Shown here: positions 1 through 11,149 of the stretch, piece by piece | Position numbering within the stretch: the stretch's first letter is position 1 | Layout of the letters: each line of letters starts with the position of its first letter | Assembly (NCBI GenBank): GCA_028023455.1 | Contig: JAQFVV010013082.1 | Coordinates: 188,001-252,000, forward strand | Source: Epiperipatus broadwayi | Taxonomy: Eukaryota; Onychophora; Udeonychophora; Euonychophora; Peripatidae | Reading direction: 5' to 3' | DNA: 64,000 bases | The notes under the pieces: model-generated | What the model saw: the letters and a program-made list of their open reading frames with translations, nothing else | Told to the model about the DNA's origin: nothing | Databases searched by the model: none | Program-made: the position numbers and the translations under genes

Positions 1-159
1 GGCTCTGACCCTCTAAAGCACGTAGCCACTTAATTAAATATATGTATTAAAATAATATATATATACATTTCTTTATTGTCTTCAGCTTTGTGTGCTTGTG
101 CGTGTTAGCGCATTTTATATTTTGCACTTTACAATTTAATTGATATATGTCAAACTTAC

Positions 160-1060
160 TGCCCTTACAACTTTGAAACAAATGAATTGATGCAGGTATA
201 TTAGTAATTTTGCTAGTCATTTATTAGACTAGAGATTATCCAATTAATGATTTTGTGGATGTATGACCAAAGTCGTATAATCAACCTTGAATGAGAGTGG
301 TGTAGAGAAAATTACACTAATAGAAATAACATTTATTAATTTGGTAATCTGTAATCTAATGAATGACTAATAAAATTTATTAATATACCTTCATCAAGTG
401 GTTTGTGTTAAAATTGAGAAGGCAATAAGTTTGACACATCGTTTAAACTGTAGTAATTGGCTATCTATATATAGTGAATGATGATAAAGATATGTATAAG
501 AGATTATGATCTGACTTACTGATTAGTACTAGTTCAACATAAAATGTGCATCTTGGGGGATCATATATCTTTTATCTGAAACCAGTCTCTACCTTACATG
601 AGGGTGGTGTAGTGAAAATTACAATATAGAAATATTCATTAAATATTAATTCTTATTAAGCACAATGTCAGCACGTAATACTTATATAAAGCTAAAGCTT
701 TAGCTTTAAATATTCATTAAGTGGATAATCTCTAGTCCAATGAATGACTAATATAAATTATTCATATATCTCAATCAAGTGTTTTGTGTCAAAATTATGA
801 GGGCAGTTGATTTGACTCTTGTCAATGAAACTGTAGTAATGGTCTATTTATATATACTAAACAAAATGAAGATATGTATAAAAGATTGTGTCTTGGGCCA
901 ACTAATGAGTGCTGTTTTAGCATAAAATGTACATTTTGGGGATCATCATCTTTTTCATATGTCTTTGGTCATATGTTTAAGATTACACCCTTCCATAGGG
1001 TATTAAAAGCAGATAAAAATCAATCCTTACCTTGTGTAGTGAAAGTTACACTATGAAATA
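160..1060 (+). mobile_element. Family A hammerhead-bearing repeat, tandem copies
   Basis: Two head-to-tail copies of a short repeat lie here. Each has a block containing 'ATAATCTCTAGTC..AATGAATGACTAAT', then a 'TTGTGTCAAAATTATGAGGGCAGT'-like block (shown only in part), then 'ATGATAAAGATATGTATAA', then a hammerhead-like core (519-552 and 902-935), then 'CTTGGGGATCAT'. A reverse-strand fragment of the first block sits at about 160-260. Both ribozyme cores are mutated: the first has CTGATTA and AAAA, the second CTAATGA and AAAA, in place of CTGATGA and GAAA. The first copy carries an extra stretch at about 655-710. Head-to-tail dimers are expected of elements that pass through hammerhead-processed tandem transcripts, but the family assignment is mine and unnamed. 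Confidence 0.6.
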
Positions 1061-1371
1061 TTATTCACGATGTGTATTATTGCTTTGCAAACATTTTAAG
1101 ATTATCCTGCATGTATGAATTTTATGTATTTATCACTCGTATAAATAATTTTCAATGTATTTATTTATTTTTTACGAAGGGTTATAGAAGTACAATTCTA
1201 GCTTTAGGAAATATAAATACAAACTTTAAGATAGATAAAATGACGGCTAAGGATGTTACACACTTATGAATTTATTTATTTTTTTAATAATATTTATTTA
1301 TTTGGTTAATTATTAATTTACTTTGTATAATGGTTTTCATGTATGTTTTATAATAAATTTGTGCGCGTCAA

Positions 1372-1449
1372 GCGTTGATGGCCAGTGGTCAGCACAGCCG
1401 CCTTACAAGCAGTTGTCCCTGGTTCGCGGGTTCGCTTTCCGGCCGATGC
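1372..1449 (+). repeat. tRNA-Gly-derived SINE head (degenerate tRNA)
   Basis: A 78-nt tRNA-like sequence runs from GCGTTGATGG to GGCCGATGC, with an A-box-like GGCCAGTGGTCAGCA, an anticodon-like loop CTTACAA and a B-box GGTTCGC repeated with a small insertion. It is flanked by GTCAA on the left and TTGACACATGG plus an A run on the right. The same flanks surround two other copies at 23935-24023 and, reversed, 35766-35835, the last of which clearly derives from tRNA-Gly(TCC). The anticodon loop change and the inserted T arm argue against a working tRNA. Confidence 0.6.
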
Positions 1450-1847
1450 TTTGACACATGGAAAAAAAATGTGTTATTCTCATTTATTCATTTATTTTGG
1501 ATTTGACAAACTTCTGTGAATAACAAATTTTCTGTTAGCTTTTAAACGTAATTTCGTGGGCTCTTTTATTATTACCAATATAACAATAGAAATGTATCTC
1601 ATGGTCTATGGTTCTAATGTGCTTGCTGCAAAGTAAATGAAATGAGGGTAAATAGAATTAATTCGAGTATGCAATAGGTAAACTTCATAATTTGCATGAT
1701 GCTTATAAAATAGAAATTGTGAAATTGGGATGGATAATTGATAATTTTCAAGTAATATTCTTTTGTTTATATGTTTTGTCATTACACAATTTAGCTTTCC
1801 CAAATATAGAGCATTGAAAAAATATACTCTCCTATCATTACATAAAA

Positions 1848-2240
1848 ATATCTCTTCACAGAACAGTGTCGTTCAAATATGTTACTTGGATTGACTTGTA
1901 AGCAGACTCATAATAAATTAATTTTTAAAATAAACTTCCAAACCATTTAACTTTTTCATACCTCAATGCCGATCCATTTAGCTGAAGAAAAGAGATATCC
2001 TCTTTTATCTGACCACCAAGCATATTTATTGTAAATGAATCAACTTTGATATTGGAACAGTCTGAAATTTATTATTAGGGGTGATCTTCATTCACAAATT
2101 AGTCAAGCCAGCTTAATCCTTCATTTACTATTTTATATTAAATGTTACTAATTTTAAATCATTCATTATAAGTCTGCTTACAAATCAATCTGAGTAACAT
2201 ATTTGAATGAGACTGTTCTGTGAAGTGATTGTATTCCTAC
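1848..2240. repeat. Fold-back repeat, about 90-bp arms
   Basis: The sequence at about 1848-1942 (CTCTTCACAGAACAGTGTCG ...) is the imperfect reverse complement of about 2145-2236 (... GACTGTTCTGTGAAGTGATT). About 200 bp lie between the arms. The loop contains CTGAAGA followed by a 6-bp hairpin AAAGAG/CTCTTT at about 1981-2010, but no GAAA follows, so it is not called a ribozyme. No coding potential seen. Confidence 0.7.
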
Positions 2241-2310
2241 ATTTTACATATTTGAACTAGTTATAAAATTGGTTCCATGCTGTCAAAATTAGTAATATAT
2301 ATAAAATATC

Positions 2311-2460
<150 letters not shown>

Positions 2461-2955
2461 TGATGAAATAACATTCATTAAATAGAAAAACACTTTAATT
2501 TTTGATGTTACTAAGCAACTATCAATCCTGAGGCAAAACAAGTTTTTTTCATAATAGCTCTTTTGTAGAGGGTCTTTAAAGCAAAGGGGGTCCTCTTTTA
2601 CTTCAAATCCAAGTTCTTATATGGAATTAAATCCAGAAAGCTATTTACTATAGGTTTGAGAATTCTCACACCTAGAATAAATAGTTTTCTGAGTTTAAAT
2701 CCATATAAGAACTTGGGTTTAAAGTAAAACATTCTCAAATCTATAATAAATAGCTTTCTAGGTTTAAATCCATATAAGAACATGGGTTTAAAGTAAAAGA
2801 GAACCCCTTTTGTTTTAAAGACCCCCCAATAAAAGACCTATTATGAGAAAAACTTGTTTTGCCTCAGGAATTGTCAATTAGTAGTAATTGATGGTTTTTT
2901 AAGTAACATCAAAAGTTAAAGTGTTTATTTAATGAATGTTATCTCATAATATCTA
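2461..2955. repeat. Long fold-back repeat, about 220-bp arms
   Basis: The left arm starts GATGAAATAACATTCATTAA and the right arm ends TTTAATGAATGTTATCTCAT; between them the arms pair through blocks such as CCTGAGGCAAAACAAG / CTTGTTTTGCCTCAGG and AAGTTCTTATATGG / CCATATAAGAACTTGG. The inner part also contains a short direct repeat of the AAATCCATATAAGAAC block (about 2697 and 2766). A related fold-back occurs at 26560-26820 (shared TTGTCTCAG-ATTGTCAATT block). Non-coding. Confidence 0.75.
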
Positions 2956-3024
2956 TATAATAAAATCCATATAAATATTTAATTCAACATATATATATAT
3001 ATATATAGTTAGATGGATAGATAT

Positions 3025-3170
3025 ATGAGTGCTGGTTCAGCATGAAATATGTAATTGCATATCATTTATCTTTTTGACATATATGTGGTCATGTTTATCA
3101 GTTGGATAAGATGGATTGAATAGCTATGGGGAGTTTGAAAGTCTGAGTTCTAAGTCTCTTATAATATATA
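3025..3170 (+). mobile_element. Family B repeat fragment (HHR relic plus box-B segment)
   Basis: A truncated copy: ATGAGTGCTGGTTCAGCATG then AAAT at about 3026-3049 is the stem II-GAAA part of the A/B ribozyme with the 5' core lost, followed by CATTTATCTTTTTGACATAT and then a tRNA-like stretch with AAAGTCTGAGTTC (box B-like) at about 3137-3149. The same order, ribozyme then box B, is seen in the fuller copies at 10451-10770 and 29360-29620. Confidence 0.5.
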
Positions 3171-5235
3171 AATAAAAATATACATTTAATAAAATAAAAC
3201 GTTCTTATCCTGATTAGCATATTTTGCCTATTTTGCATATTTGCACATCGTGGAAAATTAAGAGATTTTGTATTTCTTGAAAATGAAGGTTATACCTTCG
3301 AAAACGTTAGAAGAATCAACAAGGTTTGTCATTTATGTTTTGATTTGTTTTGATTTGATTTATATATAGTTTTGCTTTTCGAATTATATAAGTGTGTGTA
3401 TTTCTAATATCAATGCAAATATTAAAGTTTTTACAAAAATAGTTGAATACAATAACAATCAATTGAATAATTTCTCAGATCTTATGATGTTTTAGCATTA
3501 AAATGGGAAGGTTGAGTTTTATACTGAAACTGTAAGATTTGTATTCAAATCTTAGTTTCACCTTAGTTCTGTCATCATTCTACCTCTCACCCCTTTTAGT
3601 ATGGGTTTACATGGATTCTGCCCTTGAATATCGGATTAATTCGTAATAATATACAATATCTGTAAATTGTTTAAATAAATAAAAAAAATGTTATATATGC
3701 GCACACACTCCGATAAGCTTATTTAAAAATAATGCATTGCAAGGTATTATTAAAGTGCCGTGCATAAGTTATATAAAGTTAAATAATCCTATTAATTATT
3801 CTGATAGGTTTAAATAATATTTTAAATTATAAAAAAAAAATCAACAATTATATTTTAAAACATAAACATATTATTATTTAGGTCAGGTCCAGGTAATACT
3901 TAAATGATAAAAATAAATAATTCTCAAATAAAATAAAGATGCTTTTAAAAATTCCCCTGCTAATTAAAGGCAAATCATAGCGGGAGGGGAAAAGAGATGA
4001 CAGAGCTAAAAAGGTATTTTAAACATACAGAAACAAAGAAAAAGGTTTGTTAAAAACAACTTTTATAAATTACGTCATGTAAAAAGGTAAAATTTAAAAA
4101 GCGATCAGATTGAAATTCCAACCTGTATAACTATTGCATCCGTGACCTAAAGGGATGTATGGCACAGACCCGAGAGACAGCTGCATGGATGACGTATTGC
4201 TCGGTGGATCCCAGAGATAAGGAAAAGGAGAATAAAAAGACAACTGATTGTTAAAATGAAAAAAAAGGGAAAGGCTAGAACTAAAAAAAACGTTAATTCC
4301 AATTATGCTGTTTGTTATATTTCTCGCGATCCAAATTTTATATCTAGCAATGTGCCAAGAGTAGGCGCCGTGCGACGCTCCTCCAGACTGATGGCTATAC
4401 AATATTAAAATTCCCACGAAAATGTGATAACCTAGAATTCTGCTACTTCTGTTGAATAAATCTTCTCCTAAATGTAACTGCCGTTGAACCAGGAAACTCG
4501 AACTCTCCAAACAGTGTGCACACTTAAATGAACTAAAGGTAACATGATACCCAAGAGTAAAAATTGTTTTGGAACTTTTATTGAACTCTATATTTCTAAA
4601 ATATTAATTTCATTTTTCAATTTCTACTATTATGTAATTCTAAAATTAAATAAATATAACTTTCTGTAATAATACTATTTCATAATGAACCTCGTAAATT
4701 AGTCTATCACTATTATTCTACTTGGGTATCCAAATTTTTATTGTATTCGTTAAGATTATATTTCATGCCCACATGGTTTTCGAGCTGATGTTTTTTTTTT
4801 ATCTAATTCACGGAAGGGCCACCCTCTTCTGCGAGTTAATATTATATCAGTAAATCATATCGGTTAATAGATTTCAGCTTGGGAATCATATAATATTTTT
4901 AATATGTTTTATAAAGACGAGATCTATATTATTAGTTAGTGTATTTGTTAATGGGCTATCATTCACGTTAGGTTAGTTCAATCTTAAATAAAGCCATAAT
5001 GTTAAGAAGAAAAGGGGGGTTTTTTGTGATAGTAAATTAAATGCTAGTCGTGTGGAGATTGGGGATAGATTTATATTATCTTGCCAAGCTAGAATAAATA
5101 AATGCATTTGCATTAGAGTTGTGAACTGTGCTAGTTATGGATACATGAATTTTTATATTGCAGAAATGTAAAAGAGGTACTGTAAACGTTTTGCTCTCGC
5201 ACTGAAGGAGCATACAAAATATATAATAGCACGAA
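3171..5235. other. No recognised gene; one unassigned 138-codon frame
   Basis: AT-rich DNA with A and T runs. On the reverse strand 4094-4510 is an open frame of 138 codons that I do not recognise; it has no domain motif, signal peptide or clear splice context, and I regard it as chance or as transposon-derived. The segment 4090-4520 is somewhat richer in G and C than its surroundings, which is the only reason to note it. Confidence 0.5.
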
Positions 5236-5530
5236 ACCTTGTCACATGGTTGGGGATGGAAAGGCTACGACCTCATACCGACACCGTGCTCGTGACCACT
5301 CCTAAGTGCTCCGACCCGATGTTTGGCCGACCCTCTTCCTATTCCAATAGTAATTACCTTGTCATGCAGTTGGGGATGGAAAGGCTATGACCTCATACTG
5401 ACACCATGCTTGTGACATACCTACAGGGCTCCGATCCGATGTTTGATTGTCCCACCAGCCTCCAACATTTCTTCTGTGATTATCCTTTTAGAAAGCCGAT
5501 TCTCTTATAGCTCGGCAGTGTCCATGCAAC
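5236..5530 (+). repeat. Direct repeat, period about 120 bp, possible LINE 3' end remnant
   Basis: The block beginning CCTTGTCA and running through GGTTGGGGATGGAAAGGCTA to GCTCCGACCCGATGTTTG (5236-5325) recurs at 5356-5445 with scattered changes, mostly at CpG or C/T positions. In the first forward frames it reads ... LGMERL.PHTDT.LVT ..., then LQHFFCDYPF at about 5463-5492, which resembles the His/Cys block at the C-terminus of LINE polyproteins (zf-RVT type). That is a weak motif match only. G+C content is higher than the surroundings. Confidence 0.45.
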
Positions 5531-7554
5531 CGCAGGTCACTTTAATAATAATTATAAAGTTTATGCTGGGTCTAGCTCCACTCCTCCACATCTGTTAATC
5601 TTTAGTAAATTATTAGAATATATATTAATATTATAAAGTAAATGGGATGATAGCTTTGTGAACAAATGCACTCCTCATTAAGATATTGTAGCGTGTCTCA
5701 TCACTTTTGCAACTTAAACGTGAGGCATGGGATGTAATTTATATTGATATCCAGGTAGCGTAATATATTTACCTATGTAAATTAACTGCAATTAAATATT
5801 GAAATTATCTATATCCATGTCTGTGTCTGCTTAATTTAAATAATAATTAGTATCACTCATATCAATGAATAGTAGAATATAGTAGTAGTCCATAAGGTGA
5901 AACCATTAATTAGAGTCTCTTGTTTACCTGACCACCGGCCTAGAAAATAATGCTATTGTTAGGGTAGATGCATTGACATGTGGGTTTTGTTGTGAATGAA
6001 ACTACTAGGTTCGAATACGGTATCACAGGCCCTGAACCCACCTGTTATGCCGCCATTCGAACGTGGTGGTGGAATTTTGCAACATGTTAACAAGGCATAC
6101 GAAATCTTACCATTACAATACATAAAAACTTTGATTCTTAAATTTAACAATTTATTACTCAGTTAAACCAATGCATGCTAAAAATTAAATATATAACAAA
6201 TCTGTTCACCCTTTTACAATGATAAAAATAAAATTGACTACCATTAAAGTCATGCAATTAAGTGTATTAATGATGGATCTTAAAACCAATAGCAATTGCA
6301 CAAATTCACTGCTGCTAAATAAATAAATAATTGAATGGTTTACTTCTTGAGAAATAACAGAAATGGCTTTGGGTCTGAGAAGCTTCAGATCCCTACCCAA
6401 CACTCTGCAACAATACAGAAGAATTTATTGCTGCTAACCAATACTGCATAATAAATGATTCTAATTGAATGTCATATAATAATACAGATGGTAGACAGTG
6501 TTAGAGTTAGGACAAAACTCCCAATTATCAGCAATTTTCAGGATATCTTCTAGCTTTAACTAGAGAATTCAAAATTAATTTTATTACTTACGATTCTCAT
6601 AAAAATTAATTATTATTATTATAAATATCAATAGTTATGAAAATAGTCTTGGTTACTTAATAAAACAAGAAACAAAAAACATGAATCCACTAGCATTTAT
6701 CTTTTCAACATTGTTTTCCATAGAGGGATTCTGGGAAGGTGTTTGTTCTGCCATAGTTTGTTTAAAGACTTTTAAACTATTTTGTCTGTTATTACTCATT
6801 TTAAATTATGTTGCATTTTAACAAATTTTATGTCATAAAATGTACTTACAGCTTTTGGAGCAAATATAGTTTTACAACTTATACCCCCACAGTTTAAAGT
6901 GGCTTATAAGTATAGTTTACAAAAAGGTTGATTATGTTTGTTATATTATTAAAAGGATGTTGTTTTGACAACAGTCTGAAATTGTTGATTGTTATTGACA
7001 TTGAAATTAACTAAATGTTGACTGGTTTTTTAATGACTTGCCACATATGTATTAATAGTGAGATACTAGAAGAATTGATAATAAGATGACAATCAGTGGG
7101 AAACTATTAATGATAATTAGCAAGTATTGTCACTTAATTATAGCACTTATCTTATTGGCTAATTGTTATTTGTACTTTTGGTAAGATACCGAATATATAA
7201 TTTTTATTACATAGATATCAGTAGTGATATTCTAGAAGAAATTAGAGAAAAATATTTGCCCAATCAGTGATAACCGTCATTGATGATGAGTTGCAATACT
7301 TATATTATTGCCTAATTATTTCGATTGTAATAGGAAATACTGAAAACCTCCAGTTAGTCATATGTGAAACAACTATCAGTAAATGTCCAATGAAGAATGA
7401 GACCATCTGCACTTTAGCAGCAGATCATATATAAACATAACATTTACTGACATACTTCTATGCAGAGCATGATATATATATATATATAAGTATGTAACTC
7501 CAAGACAACTATAAGCTATTCATAAATCACTATAACTAATTAGAGGTAAAGGCT
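5531..7554. other. No recognised gene
   Basis: AT-rich sequence. Short frames on the reverse strand at 5959-6150 and 6206-6403 are not supported by any motif. A short TA run occurs near 7471-7486. I see no repeat with a clear second copy in the window. Confidence 0.5.
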
Positions 7555-7690
7555 ATAAATCATATCAGTAAATTTACTCTTATGTATGCTGAGGGTCATG
7601 TGAAAGTCTGAGTTCAAACCCCCTACATACTACATATTGGAGTGCAGGTGTAAAAAAAGCCTGTACTGTAGAAAAATGTAAAGATCAAAG
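7555..7690 (+). mobile_element. Family B 3' module
   Basis: The segment GTCATGTGAAAGTCTGAGTTC then AAACCCCCTACATACTACAT, then TTGGAGTGCAGGT and AAAGCCTGTACTGTAG, matches in order the reverse-strand copy at 29345-29450. It carries the tRNA-like box B (GAGTTCAAACCCC). The ribozyme half is absent, so this is a truncated copy. Confidence 0.6.
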
Positions 7691-10140
7691 CTAAAGTATA
7701 GCTGCGCTCATTCTACTTTATTTTAGTGATAGTTCCCATATAGCTCGCTAGGAGTTTTCAGTACTTCCTATTAATTTCATCTATATTTGTGCTATTATAA
7801 AGTTATATATACATAAATATAACAATAATATTTATGGGGCAAAAAGTGATAGACTGTACAATAGAGTCTGTATTTCCGAAATTATGGATGATCTTGTAAA
7901 AAAATGGTGGATAATTCCAATACTTTCAATCAATAGACCAATTTGGTATTTTGCTCTATTAAATAGAACAGTGCCAACCTAATTTGCCATGGTGGTAAAC
8001 TGACAGACGGTAGAGCTTAAAGTCCGTGAATCGCGCTCAGATCTGTCATTTCCGGCAGCACTTGAACTTCCGGATATGAAAGTCATTTGATTATTATGTT
8101 CTGGCAGATACATATATGTTTGTTCACCCTATAGTCTTCTGAGCTTCAAACCATGCGGTTAATTTAGTTTATTTTATCAACCGAGAGTTATTTTCTGTTA
8201 TAGTTATTGATATTATAGTTCCAATTATAGTTACTAGATAGTTTTATAATTTGCTGAGGAAAAATATTAAACCAAAAGGGAGGGGGGAAGGACACGTTAA
8301 TTTTATTAAAAAATAAATAAAATAAGGGAATTGAAATCTGAAACGTACTATCTTCTGATTAAAACAAATGAATACAGTTTCCAATTGATTCTTAATTTAA
8401 AAACAAACAAATTGCCATCTAAAGAATTACTACCCCCCCCCCCCGATTGTACTTCTCTTTTTAAATTTTTTTTTATGCACGTATGTATCAGAGAATAGTT
8501 ATTTGGTACAGAATTACACTTAAAAAAATAGGAAGGGAATTAAATAAACTTTTGACAGATGGACTCCAGTTATAAAAAAACAAGAAACGGTTTCGTCTTA
8601 TTTAATCGTTTTCGTTATAAAGATTAATGTTAAAGTCTAAAGTGTTTTAATGCGAGCGTTATTTAAAATTTTTAGATAAATGTAATAAATCTTTAATAAA
8701 ACCAGAGATTTTTTGAATGACGTCATTAATTGATCGCTCGTTGATTTTTTTATAGTTTTAAAAAATTGATACCTTAATCTTATTCTAAATATTTTTTTGA
8801 ATAATTATTGTAAATTTCCAGAGTAAAGGATTTTTAATAACGTGTAAAGTAAGATCAAAAAAAAAATTAAACATTTAAAGTTAAAATTTATTGCACCATC
8901 TACAAATTAATTGGATAACAGTTTTGTTATTAAATTATACATATATAATTGTGATAAGTGATTACGAATTTATTCCTTGTAATCACATTTGTAATTGAAG
9001 TTACTGTGATGTGAGTTAAAAAAATTTTTTTAAACATTTATCAATATATCTTTTTTCCATTTTTTGTATACAATATATATTTATCTTTCTATACATATAT
9101 AGAATATCTTACTTATAATTTTCTTTTTTCATTGGTTCGTTTTTTTTTTTGTTCTGAAGAGAAAAAACTATAATTATAATACAGCATATTTTGATTTGTT
9201 TTATACCAGTATTATCTACTCTATTTTTTTATCATTTTTTATTATTCATTGTTTTTAATTTTTCAGAAATATATATTTTCTTCGTTTTAATTTGTGTCAA
9301 ACTTTCATTAATCTTCTTTCGTCTACATTTATTATATTTATATTTTTTTACAACCTGTAAATAGTCCGAGTTTTTTTTTTATATGATAGTGCCTAATCCG
9401 AATATTTAGAAGTTCACCTTCGCTAATGATCCAAACGTTGCTATTTAGATTTTTTTATTTATTAAGGAAATATTTATTGGAATACAGATTCTACAGATTA
9501 CATTAAATTACAGCTCTGTTTATTTACATTTGTTTTAGTATTTGTTTACATTGATTAAATTCAACTTGAATTTACATCTCTCTTTTATCTTGTGCAGTTT
9601 ATGTTACATCTTAATCTTTGGTTACACCGCGTCAAATCAAGCAGCCATTTTTCATTTGGTAATAGGCTTTGTCTGTTTTCTATTATCTTTGTTCTTTCCT
9701 CTTTTCCTCATTCTTCCTGTCGTCCTTTTTTCTATCTTCATTTCTTCTTCTTTCTTGTCTCTTCTAGTTATCGTTTTGTAATTAGATATCAGTTTAAGAG
9801 GTTTGATTGTCGGCTCATCGAGAGCGATCTGTTGCCACGTGTCTGCATACAGTCTGTGGGACGTTATAAGATATTCTCTGGTTTTCAGGCTGCAAAGAGG
9901 TTTCTTGAAGACTAGCCATGGGTTTGCCAAGTTGTCTCGAAAAACACTGTGACACCTAGTATTTTAAAAATATTCGGTTGCATATCTTTACGTTTAATAA
10001 TTGATCCTTTTATATATATATATCTTATCTTTTTCTTTCCATTTTTTGCCTAAAAGTTCATTTGAGAGGTACACTATTTAACTTCTTAATCCTTGGGTAT
10101 TTTAAAGACGGTTTTTTAAGTATTCTATATTTGTAAGGAT
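7691..10140. other. No recognised gene; unassigned overlapping frames near 9.5-9.9 kb
   Basis: Mostly T- and A-rich DNA. Around 9652-9930 a reverse-strand frame of 92 codons reads as ordinary basic protein (a Lys/Arg-rich C-terminal part) and forward frames of 79 and 107 codons overlap it. None shows a domain I recognise, and the forward ones are Phe/Ser/Leu-rich as expected of pyrimidine-rich DNA. I leave them uncalled. A C10 run occurs at about 8434-8444. Confidence 0.4.
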
Positions 10141-10450
10141 AATATTTCTGTAGTGGAATTTTCATTACACCATATGCATTTTGGAGATCATATATCTTTT
10201 TCACGTATCTTTGGTCATATGTTTGTGATTGCTCTCCTCCACAAAGTAAGCAGATAGAAACTAGTCCCTCCTTACGTAAGATTGGTATAAAGAAAATTAC
10301 GCTACAGAAATATTATTCATTAAGTGGATAATCTCTCGTCTACTTAATGACTAACACAAATTATTAATATATTTCCATTAAATGATTTGTGTCAAAGTTA
10401 TGAGGGCAGTAAGTTTGACATATCAATTAAATTTTATTTATTGGCTATGT

Positions 10451-10770
10451 AAATATTTGAAAACCAGGCACTCTTTACAAACCTGGAGCTTAATTATAAG
10501 TGTAGGGGATTTGAACTCAGATTTTTAAGCACGCTATACCTATCCACACTATCTCATACAACTGATACACATGGACTACACACATGTAGAAAAGATAAAT
10601 AATCACCAATATACGAATTTCGTGCTAAACCAGCACTCATCAGTTGATCCAGATTATCATCTCCCACACACATATATAATCAGTGCTCAGTTTTATATTA
10701 AGATAGCAAATCTTCATACTTTAATGAACAGCCTCAATCTACTCCAACCTCAAACTTTTCAGCCATCCAT
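10451..10770 (-). mobile_element. Family B element, apparently full length (320 bp)
   Basis: Flanked by an 11-bp direct repeat ATTGGCTATGT (10440-10450 and 10771-10781), the hallmark of an insertion with target-site duplication. Read on the reverse strand the element has an unassigned 5' part, an intact hammerhead core at 10607-10650, then TGATTATTTATCTTTTCTAC, a tRNA-like stretch with box-B-like GAGTTCAAATCCCC (rc of about 10505-10518), and a 3' end without a poly-A tail. The order ribozyme then box B is shared with 29360-29620. The absence of a poly-A tail argues against L1-type mobilisation. Confidence 0.7.
10602..10650 (-). ncRNA. Hammerhead ribozyme motif, family B
   Basis: On the reverse strand: CTGATGA (rc of 10637-10643), a perfect 5-bp stem II GTGCT/AGCAC with a 5-nt loop, then GAAA (rc of 10618-10621) followed by TTCGTATATTGGTGATT. 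The CUGANGA and GAAA core boxes are intact. Stem I can form by UCAA with UUGG(U). The cleavage-site UH is less clear than in families C and D (probably UA), so activity is uncertain. Confidence 0.6.
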
Positions 10771-10830
10771 ATTGGCTATGTGTATATACAGAACAATGAT
10801 AAAGATATGTGTAAGAGATTGTTATCTGGA

Positions 10831-10866
10831 CCAACTGATGAGTGCTAGTTCAGCATGAAATGTATA
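10831..10866 (+). ncRNA. Hammerhead ribozyme motif, family A, 3' stem I deleted
   Basis: CCAA then CTGATGA (10835-10841), stem II GTGCT/AGCAT with loop AGTTC, GAAA (10857-10860), TGTA, UA. Both conserved core boxes are intact. The TTGGGGAT segment that forms stem I in other A copies is deleted here, so this copy probably cannot cleave. Confidence 0.6.
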
Positions 10867-11149
10867 ATATGTTTATGATTACACTCAGCCACAAACGGTT
10901 AAAAGCGGATGTAACTCACATGAGAGTTGTGTAGTGACAATTACCATACAAAATATTATTTGTTAAGTGGATAATCTCTAGTCTAATGAATAACTAATAA
11001 AAAAATTATAATTATATTCATATATTTATTTTGCTCTATATATGTATGATACATACATATGAATATATATATATATATATGTAAAAAAATGACAGATACT
11101 CTCTCTAAGCTGCCTACAGGGCCATCTCTTAATCAATGCATGTATTATA

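Larger units (their letters stand above)
10141..11010 (+). mobile_element. Family A repeat, split by a family B insertion
   Basis: Left part 10141-10450 contains the A blocks in order (CATTTTGGAGATCATATATC, AAAATTACGCTACAGAAAT, GGATAATCTCTCGTCTACTT, TTGTGTCAAAGTTATGAGGG). The right part 10771-11010 resumes with TATATACAGAACAATGATAA, the ribozyme at 10831-10866, and the next A unit. The break at TTGGCTATGT is occupied by a 320-bp reverse-oriented family B element. Removing 10451-10781 restores the continuous A order seen at 440-490, so this is a nested insertion. Confidence 0.7.

Noticed and set aside
1981-2015. CTGAAGA plus AAAGAG/CTCTTT hairpin as a hammerhead
   Set aside because: The GAAA box and cleavage dinucleotide are missing after the hairpin.
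2090-2240. CRISPR-like regularly spaced repeats
   Set aside because: Repeats in the window are dispersed or fold-back retroelements in a eukaryotic genome; none has uniform repeat-spacer structure.
4094-4510. 138-codon reverse frame as a gene
   Set aside because: No domain, signal or relative recognised, no splice or promoter support; length is possible by chance over 64 kb.
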